Below, piece after piece: positions 52,973 through 60,728 of a stretch of DNA of 64,000 bases. The stretch spans positions 1-64,000 of the forward strand of contig JAFTVH010000016.1 of the NCBI GenBank assembly GCA_017465845.1, read 5' to 3'. The position numbers and the translations under genes were made by a program. The stretch's first letter is position 1; each line of letters starts with the position of its first letter. The stretch comes from Lachnospiraceae bacterium (lineage in GTDB: Bacteria; Bacillota; Clostridia; Lachnospirales; Lachnospiraceae). The notes under the pieces were generated by a model, which saw only the letters and a list, made by a program, of their open reading frames with translations, did no database searches and had not been told where the DNA came from.

Positions 52973-53197
52973 TCATGATGTGAAACGTACATTGCATTCC
53001 CCCAGAATAATATTATTTCCATCTGGGTCGATGGCGGCGATGTCAATCTCATTTTGACCATCCCACCAGCGACCTATTTTAGTAAAATGGAAAGGCCAGT
53101 ACTCTTCGGCATTTAATTCCCACATTCGCTCACGGCATACATCTTCATATACAAAAGCAGTATGATTGGTGGTAAGACCTTTGCGAATCTTATCCAT
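52973..53197 (-). pseudogene. Fragment of an archaeal-type ATPase (DUF234 domain)
   Basis: The 74 residues YEDVCRERMWELNAEEYWPF, then FTKIGRWWDGQNEIDIAAID and NNIILGEC, match the C-terminal DUF234 domain of ATPases of the ArsR/ATPase_2 type. The P-loop part (over 300 residues) is missing, and the reading frame is lost soon after GEC. Stop codons precede the ATG. No other relics are seen in the flanking 110 bp (52864-52972). Confidence 0.7.
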
Positions 53198-53229
53198 TAC
53201 AATGTGTTAAACTATAAATAAACAACTTG

Positions 53230-54003
53230 TCACAGAGAGGGTCTGCGCAGCGTAACATCTTCCAACAGATGAAGCCCATATTTTTTCACCAGAGCATGCG
53301 CTTTCTGTAAAGTTTCCGCATACTTAAAGGCAGTCGGTTTGTGCGCATCGATGCCGAAAATCACGTCACAGTTTTCCTCTCCTGCGATTTTCCAGAAGGT
53401 CTCGTTGGGATAATGGCGGTTTTCACAAAGACCCAGGAAATTGATTTCCAGAGGAAGCTTGTATGCGTTGGCATTCCGGCAAAGCTGACGCATATGAGTA
53501 TCATATAGGGCAGGATCACCCATAAAACGAATCAGATCCGGGTGGGCCAGATAAGTGAAGCAGCCGGTATCCATAGCATCTTTCAGCTGGTGGCAATAGC
53601 GGATGAGAGTTGCCGGATCCTCAGTAGCAGTACCGCTGTAGACATCACCCTGCTCGTTGCCCAGGTAATGCTGAGCGAGCAGAAAATATTCTATGGGATA
53701 TTCGCTCACTGCTTTTACTAAATCAGAAAATACAGCGGGATAATACTCCACTTCCAGTCCCAGATGAATCTCAATATCATTGCGGTACTCGTCTCTGAGG
53801 GCCAGTACGGTATTAACATAATCTTCCAGCTCGTCCATGCCCATGCGGATACGGGATACATAGCCGTCTTTAAAAGGATATGGGGTATGGTCGGAAAATC
53901 CGAGGACTTTCAGGCCGCTTTCAATGGCAGCTTCTACATATTCACGTTCCGTGCCGGCTGCGTGGTGGCATCGGGTGGTGTGGGAATGATAATTTACTTT
54001 CAT
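53230..54003 (-). CDS. PHP-family histidinol-phosphatase-like hydrolase
   Basis: A 257-residue metal-dependent phosphoesterase of the PHP family, related to HisK histidinol-phosphatase. MKVNYHSHTTRCHHA supplies metal ligands, with further ligands in GFSDHTPYPF, LGLEVEYYP, AQHYLG, LAHPDLIRF and GIDAHKP. AGGAG is 6 nt before the ATG. No other histidine genes lie nearby, so the physiological substrate may be a different phosphomonoester. Confidence 0.85.
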   Translation of the reverse strand: MKVNYHSHTTRCHHAAGTEREYVEAAIESGLKVLGFSDHTPYPFKDGYVSRIRMGMDELEDYVNTVLALRDEYRNDIEIHLGLEVEYYPAVFSDLVKAVSEYPIEYFLLAQHYLGNEQGDVYSGTATEDPATLIRYCHQLKDAMDTGCFTYLAHPDLIRFMGDPALYDTHMRQLCRNANAYKLPLEINFLGLCENRHYPNETFWKIAGEENCDVIFGIDAHKPTAFKYAETLQKAHALVKKYGLHLLEDVTLRRPSL

Positions 54004-54029
54004 AACGTCTCCTCCTTGGTAAAAGGTAT

Positions 54030-54542
54030 TTATGCATGGGAAGCAACATAATTCTTCAAAGCATTTTCTACTAAATTATTTAAAGATATCTGTTGAGAAA
54101 GAGCGCAAACAACTGCCTGTTTGTGCAATTCCGGAGAAATTCGGATATTAAAGCTTCCTTTGTATGCTTTTTCGGGTTCTGTCCCTTGATCGGTACACAA
54201 GGCTAAATAATCGTCGACTGCACCATGAAAATCATCTACGAGTTCTTTGGCATTCGTTCCTTCGTATGAAATCAGAATCTTGATTCCCATTACTTTACCA
54301 AAGAAAACTCCGTCTGCTTCAGAAAATTCAACGCTTCCTATATAGCCCTTATATTCCATTGTATTTTTCAAATCAGACCCTCCTGTTCTAATATTTCCAA
54401 TAATTGTTTTACCTGATCCGCTTGTTTTTCCTTTATCAGAACGTTCATATTCAAGATACTCCAATAAGTTCTGGGCTTCTTCAAAAGTAAAATCTTTTGG
54501 TCTGCTTTTTAGATTTTTTATCAGTTTGTCTTTCTTTCCCAT
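54030..54542 (-). CDS. hicB: In-frame fusion of truncated HicA toxin to HicB antitoxin
   Basis: A 170-residue frame. Residues 1-44 are the start of HicA (KKDKLIKNLKSRPKDFTFEE, then DKGKTSGS). Normal HicA goes on for about 40 residues, including its catalytic His; these are absent. In another frame the next bases still read KQLLEILEQEGLI-stop, the usual HicA C-terminus, so an internal deletion caused the fusion. From residue 59 the chain is HicB: KNTMEYKGYIGSVEFSEADG, AYKGSFNIRISPELHKQA and a ribbon-helix-helix region. TTG at 54371 with GGAGGG upstream is probably the original hicB start, so HicB can still be made alone (113 residues). The toxin is dead. Confidence 0.8.
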   Translation of the reverse strand: MGKKDKLIKNLKSRPKDFTFEEAQNLLEYLEYERSDKGKTSGSGKTIIGNIRTGGSDLKNTMEYKGYIGSVEFSEADGVFFGKVMGIKILISYEGTNAKELVDDFHGAVDDYLALCTDQGTEPEKAYKGSFNIRISPELHKQAVVCALSQQISLNNLVENALKNYVASHA

Positions 54543-54563
54543 CAAAATACCTCTTCCCTTTTT

Positions 54564-54606
54564 AGTATATCATCCGGCTTCTTTAAGTGCAACTACTTTT
54601 AGTTGC
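54564..54606 (-). promoter_or_regulatory. hicAB promoter with HicB operator
   Basis: On the minus strand TTGCAC (54592-54587), a 17-nt spacer and TATACT (54569-54564). GCAACTA (54589-54595) and TAGTTGC (54600-54606), separated by CTTT, form a perfect dyad that overlaps the -35. This is the expected position for HicB autorepression. Confidence 0.75.
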
Positions 54607-54918
54607 TAAATTTCTTGGATAAAGCTATTGTGTAGCTACATTTATAAGTGTGAAAATATTAAATTGCAATCATCTGAGTATCTTGGCAGAAGATGCCGGA
54701 ACAAACAAATTATGTTTGTAGAGCCCCATAGATTCAAAATAAATGAAACTGACTACATGTTATACTGCTTATTCATTATTGTCAAGATAGAACATTAAAC
54801 TAAATGAAATTGATGGCCGAATAGTAACAAGCAGATGCACGGCACACAAGGAGAGGATAGATAATAAGTCATCACATATCTGCAGTCGATTGCCGTGATT
54901 TCCTTGTGTTCCATGGGC
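54607..54918. other. Gene-free interval with crossing inverted segments
   Basis: No credible ORF. GCAGAT, CACGGCA and CACAAGGA (54831-54852) each recur as complements ATCTGC, TGCCGTG and TCCTTGTG (54878-54908), but in the same order rather than nested. They could form alternative or pseudoknotted pairings near the 3' end of the kinase gene. The rest is AT-rich and featureless. Confidence 0.4.
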
Positions 54919-55578
54919 TTATGCATTTGCAAGAGTTATATCACAACATGCTTCCACATTACAAGCACTAAAATATTTTTCCTCAAGAGGAATCCACTTA
55001 TCGCGAAAAGCGGCAGCAGCATCACTCCCATTTCTGCATAGGATACGTCTCAATTGCTCTTCTTCATCCACTGTTAAAAACACTTTCAAATCATAATATT
55101 CCCGCAGAAGCGGATGGCAGGCATAGCTGCCCTCTACAATTGTAACAGAAACTGGATTCACAGGTATTGCATCTTTAAGCTCAAAAGCCTTACAGTCAAA
55201 AGGACGATACGCAAAAGCCTCCTGCTTAGAAAGCGGCAGCAATACCTCCTCCAGAAACCGTTCATAGTCCACATTTCCGCCGGGCTCTGCCAGCCGCGCA
55301 GGTGTCCGCTGCTCGGGACGCAGGAAAAAGTGGTCCATATGGATAAGGTTGCAGCGAAGCGCCGCAGAAGCATCAGGTGAGTTTACCTGTGATGCGGGAG
55401 CAGTGTTGGGGACAGCGGCCGAAGCAGCGTTCAGTCCTTCAGCCAGGGCAGTAGCCAGTGTGGTTTTTCCTGAAGCACACCTGCCGTCTATTGCTACAAG
55501 GACATAGGGCTTGCTGGAAGCAAGTTCTTCTATCCTATATGTAATCTCAGATACAATCGTGTCAAATGTGGTCTGCAT
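54919..55578 (-). CDS. Uridine-kinase-like P-loop kinase
   Basis: A 219-residue P-loop kinase of the uridine kinase/phosphoribulokinase/nicotinamide-riboside kinase group. Walker A is GRCASGKTT (about 32-40). LIHMDHFFLRPEQR, GNVDYERFLEE, PVSVTIVEGSYACHPLL and DLKVFLTVDEEEQLRRILCR are conserved. After Walker A an Ala/Pro-rich insert (LNAASAAVPNTAPASQVNSP) is unusual. The ATG at 55578 has AAAGGG upstream. It is 4 bp downstream of the ECF S-component gene, so it probably phosphorylates the vitamin or nucleoside that the S-component brings in. Confidence 0.82.
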   Translation of the reverse strand: MQTTFDTIVSEITYRIEELASSKPYVLVAIDGRCASGKTTLATALAEGLNAASAAVPNTAPASQVNSPDASAALRCNLIHMDHFFLRPEQRTPARLAEPGGNVDYERFLEEVLLPLSKQEAFAYRPFDCKAFELKDAIPVNPVSVTIVEGSYACHPLLREYYDLKVFLTVDEEEQLRRILCRNGSDAAAAFRDKWIPLEEKYFSACNVEACCDITLANA

Positions 55579-55582
55579 TTTA

Positions 55583-56179
55583 TCAATCCCTTTCACATGG
55601 GTTATGAGAATTCTTCAGGGGATGCGTTTTCATATGAAAATGCCCATCATGAAAATGCACCATTCCCGCGCGCTTCAAGACTACCATAATAGCCGGAATC
55701 AAAATCAACTGCAGGAGAATGCCGGGAATTGCATTCAAAAGTGCACCGGCCAGGAACATCTGCCAGGTGAAAGTATTTCCGCTGATTCCAAGTAAAATCA
55801 TTTGTGCAATGCCCCACACAATCCTCCCGGTTACCATAGCTGCAAGCAGAGAACGGTACAGGGAAATGATGCATTTCCATCGAGAGTGACCGTACAAAAA
55901 TCCGATCACCAGACCGTAGGTACCCAACTCGAATGCCATGGAAATTGCCATTGGGAAAAGAACCGGCATGCCAAAACTTACGGAGCGAAGCAGGGGCAGA
56001 AGAAAGCCCACAGCCAGTCCGTAAGGCCATCCGCAAATCAGTCCGCATAACAGAACGGGGATATGCATGGGCAGCAGCATATTGCCAAACTGCTCTATCT
56101 GACCTGTCAAAAAGGGCAGGAGCATGCCGATTGCCAGGAACATGGCGGATAAAGTCATATTTTTAATAGTTTGCCTCAT
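55583..56179 (-). CDS. ECF transporter S-component
   Basis: A 198-residue membrane protein of the energy-coupling-factor S-component family, with about six hydrophobic segments (TLSAMFLAIGMLLPFLTG, MLLPMHIPVLLCGLICGWPY, GLAVGFLLPLLRSVSFGMPV). The GMLLPMHIPVLLCG pattern resembles ThiW/HmpT/PanT-like subunits. The C-terminal tail is His-rich (MVHFHDGHFHMKTH). The ATG at 56179 has AGAGG 12 nt upstream; a GTG-started longer frame is less likely. No EcfA or EcfT genes are nearby, so it would share the common module. It is co-transcribed with the kinase. Confidence 0.82.
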   Translation of the reverse strand: MRQTIKNMTLSAMFLAIGMLLPFLTGQIEQFGNMLLPMHIPVLLCGLICGWPYGLAVGFLLPLLRSVSFGMPVLFPMAISMAFELGTYGLVIGFLYGHSRWKCIISLYRSLLAAMVTGRIVWGIAQMILLGISGNTFTWQMFLAGALLNAIPGILLQLILIPAIMVVLKRAGMVHFHDGHFHMKTHPLKNSHNPCERD

Positions 56180-56436
56180 ATTGTCGGTGATACCTCTTTT
56201 ACTAAAATTTTTCAACACAGATTGACTGCTTTTTGGAAAAAGTTTATTATGAAGATAATTTTATATGCAAATAAAAAACTTTGCAAGAATTTTCGATGGT
56301 TAGTACATAAAATGCAAAGTCTTGTTCATTTATTTTTATTGTTTCACCTGATATTATATTAAGGATTATGTATATTAGGCGACTTATGGCAGGGGTTTTA
56401 AAACCGCCAGAGTGAAATGGAGGAAGTGGGTATAAA

Positions 56437-57276
56437 ATGGAAAATGGAGTAATACTGCAGGCAGGAGCCTGGCAGGCAAGAATCCTGCCGGATTTTGGCA
56501 TGAACATGATCAGTCTCACTTATGGAGACAAGCAGATATTGCGCAGTCCTCAGAGCATGGATGCCTTGAAGAAAGAGCCGTATGTTTACGGCATCCCACT
56601 TCTTTTCCCTGCAAATCGTGTGGAAAAAGGAGAATTTACCTTTGAGGAAAAGAGCTATTATTTACCCATCAATGAGCCGGGTCGCGACAATCACCTGCAT
56701 GGCCTGATGTTCGATGCTATTTTTAAGTTAATTGAGCAGACCCGGAGCCGGGTGGAAGCTATCTATGAAAACAAAGGAGAACGTTATCCCTTCCCATTTT
56801 CAATGACAATAACTGATACCCTTACACCGGAGGGCCTTACCCGCAAACTTTACCTTAAAAATACCGGCGACACCGCCATGCCTTACACGCTTGCTTACCA
56901 TACTTCATTTGCGGAGCCGGCAGTTTTCAGCGTGCCAATCGGTCGGCGATTTGTCTGCAATGAGAACTACATTCCCACCGGTGAGATGGCAGAGCTTACT
57001 GCGCAGGAACAGGAGTATCACATTGGCACTTGCCCCAAAGGCAAAAGGATTTCAGGTTTCTATACGGCAGCAGGACACACTGCGTATCTGGACAATATTC
57101 GGTTTACCGTGTCTGAGAATTTCGATGAGTGGGTGACGTTCAATGCCGGTGGTGAGCAGGGATTTCTTTGCATAGAGCCACAGTGCGGGCAGGTAAACGG
57201 ACTTAACCGACCGGGCGGTCACAGGGTTCTCTTGCCGGGCGAAACGGAGGAATTTTTTGTTTCTTTTGCCGGGTGA
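56437..57276 (+). CDS. Aldose 1-epimerase-like protein
   Basis: A 279-residue galactose-mutarotase-fold protein that interconverts alpha and beta sugar anomers. PLLFPANRVEKGEF, the His of DNHLHGLMFD, LAYHTSFAEP and the catalytic Glu of FLCIEPQCGQVNG are in the usual places. It is shorter than GalM (about 340) and resembles the aldose-epimerase-like subgroup. GGAGG lies 13 nt before the ATG. It stands alone; a GGTTTTAAAACC palindrome in its leader (56394-56405) could be a regulatory site. Confidence 0.88.
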   Translation: MENGVILQAGAWQARILPDFGMNMISLTYGDKQILRSPQSMDALKKEPYVYGIPLLFPANRVEKGEFTFEEKSYYLPINEPGRDNHLHGLMFDAIFKLIEQTRSRVEAIYENKGERYPFPFSMTITDTLTPEGLTRKLYLKNTGDTAMPYTLAYHTSFAEPAVFSVPIGRRFVCNENYIPTGEMAELTAQEQEYHIGTCPKGKRISGFYTAAGHTAYLDNIRFTVSENFDEWVTFNAGGEQGFLCIEPQCGQVNGLNRPGGHRVLLPGETEEFFVSFAG

Positions 57277-57361
57277 GCCGGTGCTTGATAAAAACCTATG
57301 TCTATGGTACACTTTAATAAAAGTACGGAAAATCATACCTTTGAAAGTGAGTGTGTGACTT

Positions 57362-59053
57362 ATGGTATTAAAAAAACTTCCTATAGGCATTGAGAATTTT
57401 GAAGAGATACGTACAGAAAATTTTTATTATATTGATAAAACAGGGCTCATTAAGGAACTGCTTCATAATTGGGGAAAGGTGAATCTTTTCACGCGCCCAA
57501 GAAGATTTGGCAAGTCCCTGAATATGAGTATGCTGAAATATTTCTTTGAGTATGGAAGTGATAGTTCTCTTTTTGCGGGATTGGAGATTGTGCAGGAAGA
57601 GAAGCTGTGTGAGGAATATATGGGGAAGTTTCCGGTAATCTCCATCAGTCTGAAGGGGGTCAGTGGAAGTACCTTTGAAGCAGCCCGTTCCATGTTTTGC
57701 TCGGTAATCGGAAGGGAGGCACTTCGGTTTCAGTTTTTACTTTCCAGCGATGAGCTTACTTTGGTGGAAAAGCAGCTTTATGCACAGCTGATCAAGGTGG
57801 AGCAGGAGAGCTTTTCCATGGCAGAAGCGGATCTTGTAAATAGTCTGTTGACATTGTCTGAGCTGTTGCGGAAGCATTTTGGGCAGAAAGTAATTATATT
57901 AATAGATGAATATGACGTCCCACTGGATAAAGCGAAACAGTATGGCTATTATGATTCTATGGTGAACCTGGTGCGGAGCATATTTTCACAGGCGTTAAAG
58001 AGCAATGACAATCTTTTTTTTGCTGTGCTGACAGGCTGTCTGCGTATTTCTAAGGAGAGTATTTTTACGGGGCTTAACAATCCGAAGATTTTCTCTATTA
58101 CAGATGTACAGTTTGATGAGTATTTTGGTTTTACAAATCGGGAAGTGGAGGCGCTGCTGACTTATTATGACTGTGAAGAATCATTTGAGACCATAAAGGA
58201 CTGGTATGACGGTTATCAGTTTGGGATGGTGGATGTATATTGTCCCTGGGATGTTATGAACTATGTGGATGCCCTTCGCGTGAATCCCCAGGCAGCTCCC
58301 AGAGATTACTGGTCGAATACAAGCAGTAACGATATGGTAAGGCGTTTCATTCAAAAAGCCAAAACAACTACTACGAAGCGTGAAATTGAACAGCTGATCG
58401 CAGGGGAAACCATACACAAAGAGATTCACCAGGAACTGACTTACAGGGATGTGGACAGCACCATAGATAATCTTTGGAGCGTTCTGTATATGACGGGATA
58501 TCTGACTCAGGAGGGGGAGCCGGATGGCGATATTTTCTGCTTAAAAATTCCCAATCTGGAAATACGAAAGATTTTTACGAAACAGATTTATACCTGGTTT
58601 CAAGAGACTGCACAGGCGGACGGCAGTACGCTGGATGCTTTTTGTGAGGCATTTCGAAGGGGAGATGCAGCAGGTATTGAGAAGCAGTTTAACGAGTATC
58701 TGTGGAATACTATCAGCATTCGGGATACTTTTGTAAAGGCTAAAAAGGAAAAGTTCTACCATGGCATTCTTCTTGGGCTGTTGAGCTATAAGGAAAGCTG
58801 GGCGGTATCTTCCAACCGGGAGAGCGGTGAAGGCTACAGTGATATTGTGATAGAAATCGGCGAAGAAAGGCTTGGAATTATTATTGAACTCAAATACGCG
58901 GAGGATGGTAAACTGGAGCAAGGCTGCAGCCGGGCATTAGAGCAGATAGAGATGCAGCGTTATGAAGAGGTTCTTCTGAATGATGGCATGCAGAAAGTGC
59001 TGAAATATGGGATAGCGTGTTGTAAAAAGCGTTGTAAAGTCGTGAAACAGTGA
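57362..59053 (+). CDS. AAA-ATPase-like protein with PD-(D/E)XK nuclease domain
   Basis: A full-length 563-residue AAA-ATPase_like plus PDDEXK_9 protein. LPIGIENFEEIRTENFYYID is the standard N-terminus, TRPRRFGKS (44-52) is Walker A, and VIILIDEYDVPLDKA is Walker B. KDWYDGYQFG and the nuclease core EGYSDIVIEI with IIIELKYAED follow. It is the classic form of the family, more so than the copies at 8084 and 26961. The ribosome site is weak (GTGAG). It is monocistronic. Confidence 0.88.
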   Translation: MVLKKLPIGIENFEEIRTENFYYIDKTGLIKELLHNWGKVNLFTRPRRFGKSLNMSMLKYFFEYGSDSSLFAGLEIVQEEKLCEEYMGKFPVISISLKGVSGSTFEAARSMFCSVIGREALRFQFLLSSDELTLVEKQLYAQLIKVEQESFSMAEADLVNSLLTLSELLRKHFGQKVIILIDEYDVPLDKAKQYGYYDSMVNLVRSIFSQALKSNDNLFFAVLTGCLRISKESIFTGLNNPKIFSITDVQFDEYFGFTNREVEALLTYYDCEESFETIKDWYDGYQFGMVDVYCPWDVMNYVDALRVNPQAAPRDYWSNTSSNDMVRRFIQKAKTTTTKREIEQLIAGETIHKEIHQELTYRDVDSTIDNLWSVLYMTGYLTQEGEPDGDIFCLKIPNLEIRKIFTKQIYTWFQETAQADGSTLDAFCEAFRRGDAAGIEKQFNEYLWNTISIRDTFVKAKKEKFYHGILLGLLSYKESWAVSSNRESGEGYSDIVIEIGEERLGIIIELKYAEDGKLEQGCSRALEQIEMQRYEEVLLNDGMQKVLKYGIACCKKRCKVVKQ

Positions 59054-59081
59054 ACAATTTTGAGTTTGTTCTGCGCGGTAG

Positions 59082-59110
59082 TTGACAAATTTTGATCACA
59101 ATGCTATAAT
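59082..59110 (+). promoter_or_regulatory. Strong promoter of the glycerol-phosphate operon
   Basis: Consensus TTGACA (59082-59087), a 17-nt spacer and consensus TATAAT (59105-59110). Such a strong promoter suits control by antitermination downstream. Confidence 0.92.
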
Positions 59111-59131
59111 GAACGCGATACAGAGATTAGG

Positions 59132-59182
59132 AGACGTATCAAAACCAGAGGGCGACCTCTTCGTTTTGTTGCGTCTTTTTTT
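59132..59182 (+). terminator. Leader terminator, likely target of GlpP antitermination
   Basis: AGACG, CAAAAC and AGAGG (59132-59151) pair in order with CCTCT, GTTTTG and CGTCT (59156-59176), followed by seven T. It lies in the 5' leader, 111 bp before the first gene. GlpP, encoded in the same operon, is known in Bacillus subtilis to prevent termination at the glpD leader in the presence of glycerol-3-phosphate. Confidence 0.9.
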
Positions 59183-59292
59183 GTGCCATGAATTGGGGTT
59201 CTGGGTACAAAGCAGGGCTGACAGCGCAGCGAAAACCGCCCTGGGGTTCAATATATTGAAGAATTATAGTGAGAATGGGAAGGAGAAAAGCC

Positions 59293-60726
59293 ATGTTTGA
59301 TGTTGCGGTAATCGGTGCCGGTGTAATCGGCGGTATGATTGCAAGAGAACTGTCCAGATACGATCTGAAGATCTGTATTGTGGAAAAAGAAAATGATGTA
59401 GCGATGGGAGCCACCAGAGCAAATTCTGCGATTGTCCATGCAGGATTTGACGCAGAGGAGGGAACTCTGAAAGCGAAACTGAACGTACGTGGTTCTGAGA
59501 TGATGGAGCAGGTAGCAAAAGAACTGGGTGTAAAATACAAAAAGAACGGTTCTTTGGTTATCGGTTTCGGAGAAGAGGACAGAAAGGGGATCGAGACCCT
59601 GTTAAAGAGAGGGCAGGCTAACGGTGTAAAGGGTCTGCGTATCGTAGAAAAGGAAGAACTTCATGCAATGGAGTCCAATCTTTCCGATCACGTAGAGTGT
59701 GCACTGGATGCTCCTACAGGTGCAATCATCTGCCCTTATGAGCTGACCATTGCAGCAGTAGGAAACGCTATGGACAATGGTGCAGAACTTCTGCGTAACT
59801 TTGAAGTGAGCAATATCGAAAAGAAGGATGCTGCTTATGAGATTACCGCCGCAGACGGACAGAAAGTACAGGCTAAAGTAGTTATCAATGCAGCAGGTCT
59901 GTATACCGACAAGATTGCCGGTATGGTAGGAGACACTTCCTTTACCGTTCATCCCAGACGTGGTGAATACATCCTCTTAGATAAAGAGTGCGGCAACATG
60001 GTTTCCCACACAATCTTCAGAACACCTTCCAAGATGGGTAAAGGTATTCTGGTAACACCTACTGTTGACGGCAATCTGCTGACAGGTCCTACTTCTGTAG
60101 ATATGACTGACAAACAGGATACTTCCACCACACAGGAAGGCTTTGACAAGATTATTAAGGAAGCTCTGGAAAATGTAAGCACCGTTCCTTTTGGGAAGAC
60201 TATTACTTCTTTCTGCGGTCTGCGTGCAGTAGGAAGCACCGGTGATTTCATCATTACTGCTCCGGTAGAAGGCTTCATTAATGTAGCCGGTGTAGAATCT
60301 CCCGGTCTGTCTGCATCTCCTGCTATCGCAGAATATGTGGCAAACATGGTAGCTGAGCAGGGCGTTGCATTGGTACCTAAGGCAGATTTCAATCCTTACA
60401 GAGCACCTATGCATCATTTCAGAGAAGCTTCCATAGAAGAGAAGATGGAAGTCATTAAGAAAGATAAAGCCTACGGTAAGATCGTATGCCGCTGCGAAGG
60501 CATCTCCGAAGGAGAAATTCTGGCAGCACTGCGTACCAACCCGAAAGCATGGGATTTGGATGGTGTGAAGAGAAGAACAAGAGCACAGATGGGACGTTGC
60601 CAGGGTGGTTTCTGTTCTCCTCACATCGTGGAACTGATTGCACAGGAAAGAAATATTCCCATTGAACAGGTAACGAAGTCCGGCCGCAATTCTTACGTGA
60701 ATGTGTCCAGGACAAAGGAGGTGTAG
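59293..60726 (+). CDS. glpA: GlpA-like FAD-dependent glycerol-3-phosphate dehydrogenase
   Basis: A 477-residue flavoprotein. The FAD motif VAVIGAGVIGGMIARELSRY starts the chain, and the DAO domain continues with GATRANSAIVHAGFDAEEGT. A C-terminal BFD-like [2Fe-2S] domain has four cysteines (IVCRCEGISEGE, GRCQGGFCSPH). This is the anaerobic GlpA pattern, so it should oxidise glycerol-3-phosphate to dihydroxyacetone phosphate. GGAGAAAAGCC precedes the ATG at 59293. It begins the operon glpA, FAD reductase, DUF1667, glpP, HAD. A 2-hydroxyacid oxidase of the LhgO type is a less likely alternative. Confidence 0.87.
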   Translation: MFDVAVIGAGVIGGMIARELSRYDLKICIVEKENDVAMGATRANSAIVHAGFDAEEGTLKAKLNVRGSEMMEQVAKELGVKYKKNGSLVIGFGEEDRKGIETLLKRGQANGVKGLRIVEKEELHAMESNLSDHVECALDAPTGAIICPYELTIAAVGNAMDNGAELLRNFEVSNIEKKDAAYEITAADGQKVQAKVVINAAGLYTDKIAGMVGDTSFTVHPRRGEYILLDKECGNMVSHTIFRTPSKMGKGILVTPTVDGNLLTGPTSVDMTDKQDTSTTQEGFDKIIKEALENVSTVPFGKTITSFCGLRAVGSTGDFIITAPVEGFINVAGVESPGLSASPAIAEYVANMVAEQGVALVPKADFNPYRAPMHHFREASIEEKMEVIKKDKAYGKIVCRCEGISEGEILAALRTNPKAWDLDGVKRRTRAQMGRCQGGFCSPHIVELIAQERNIPIEQVTKSGRNSYVNVSRTKEV

Positions 60727-60728
60727 AC

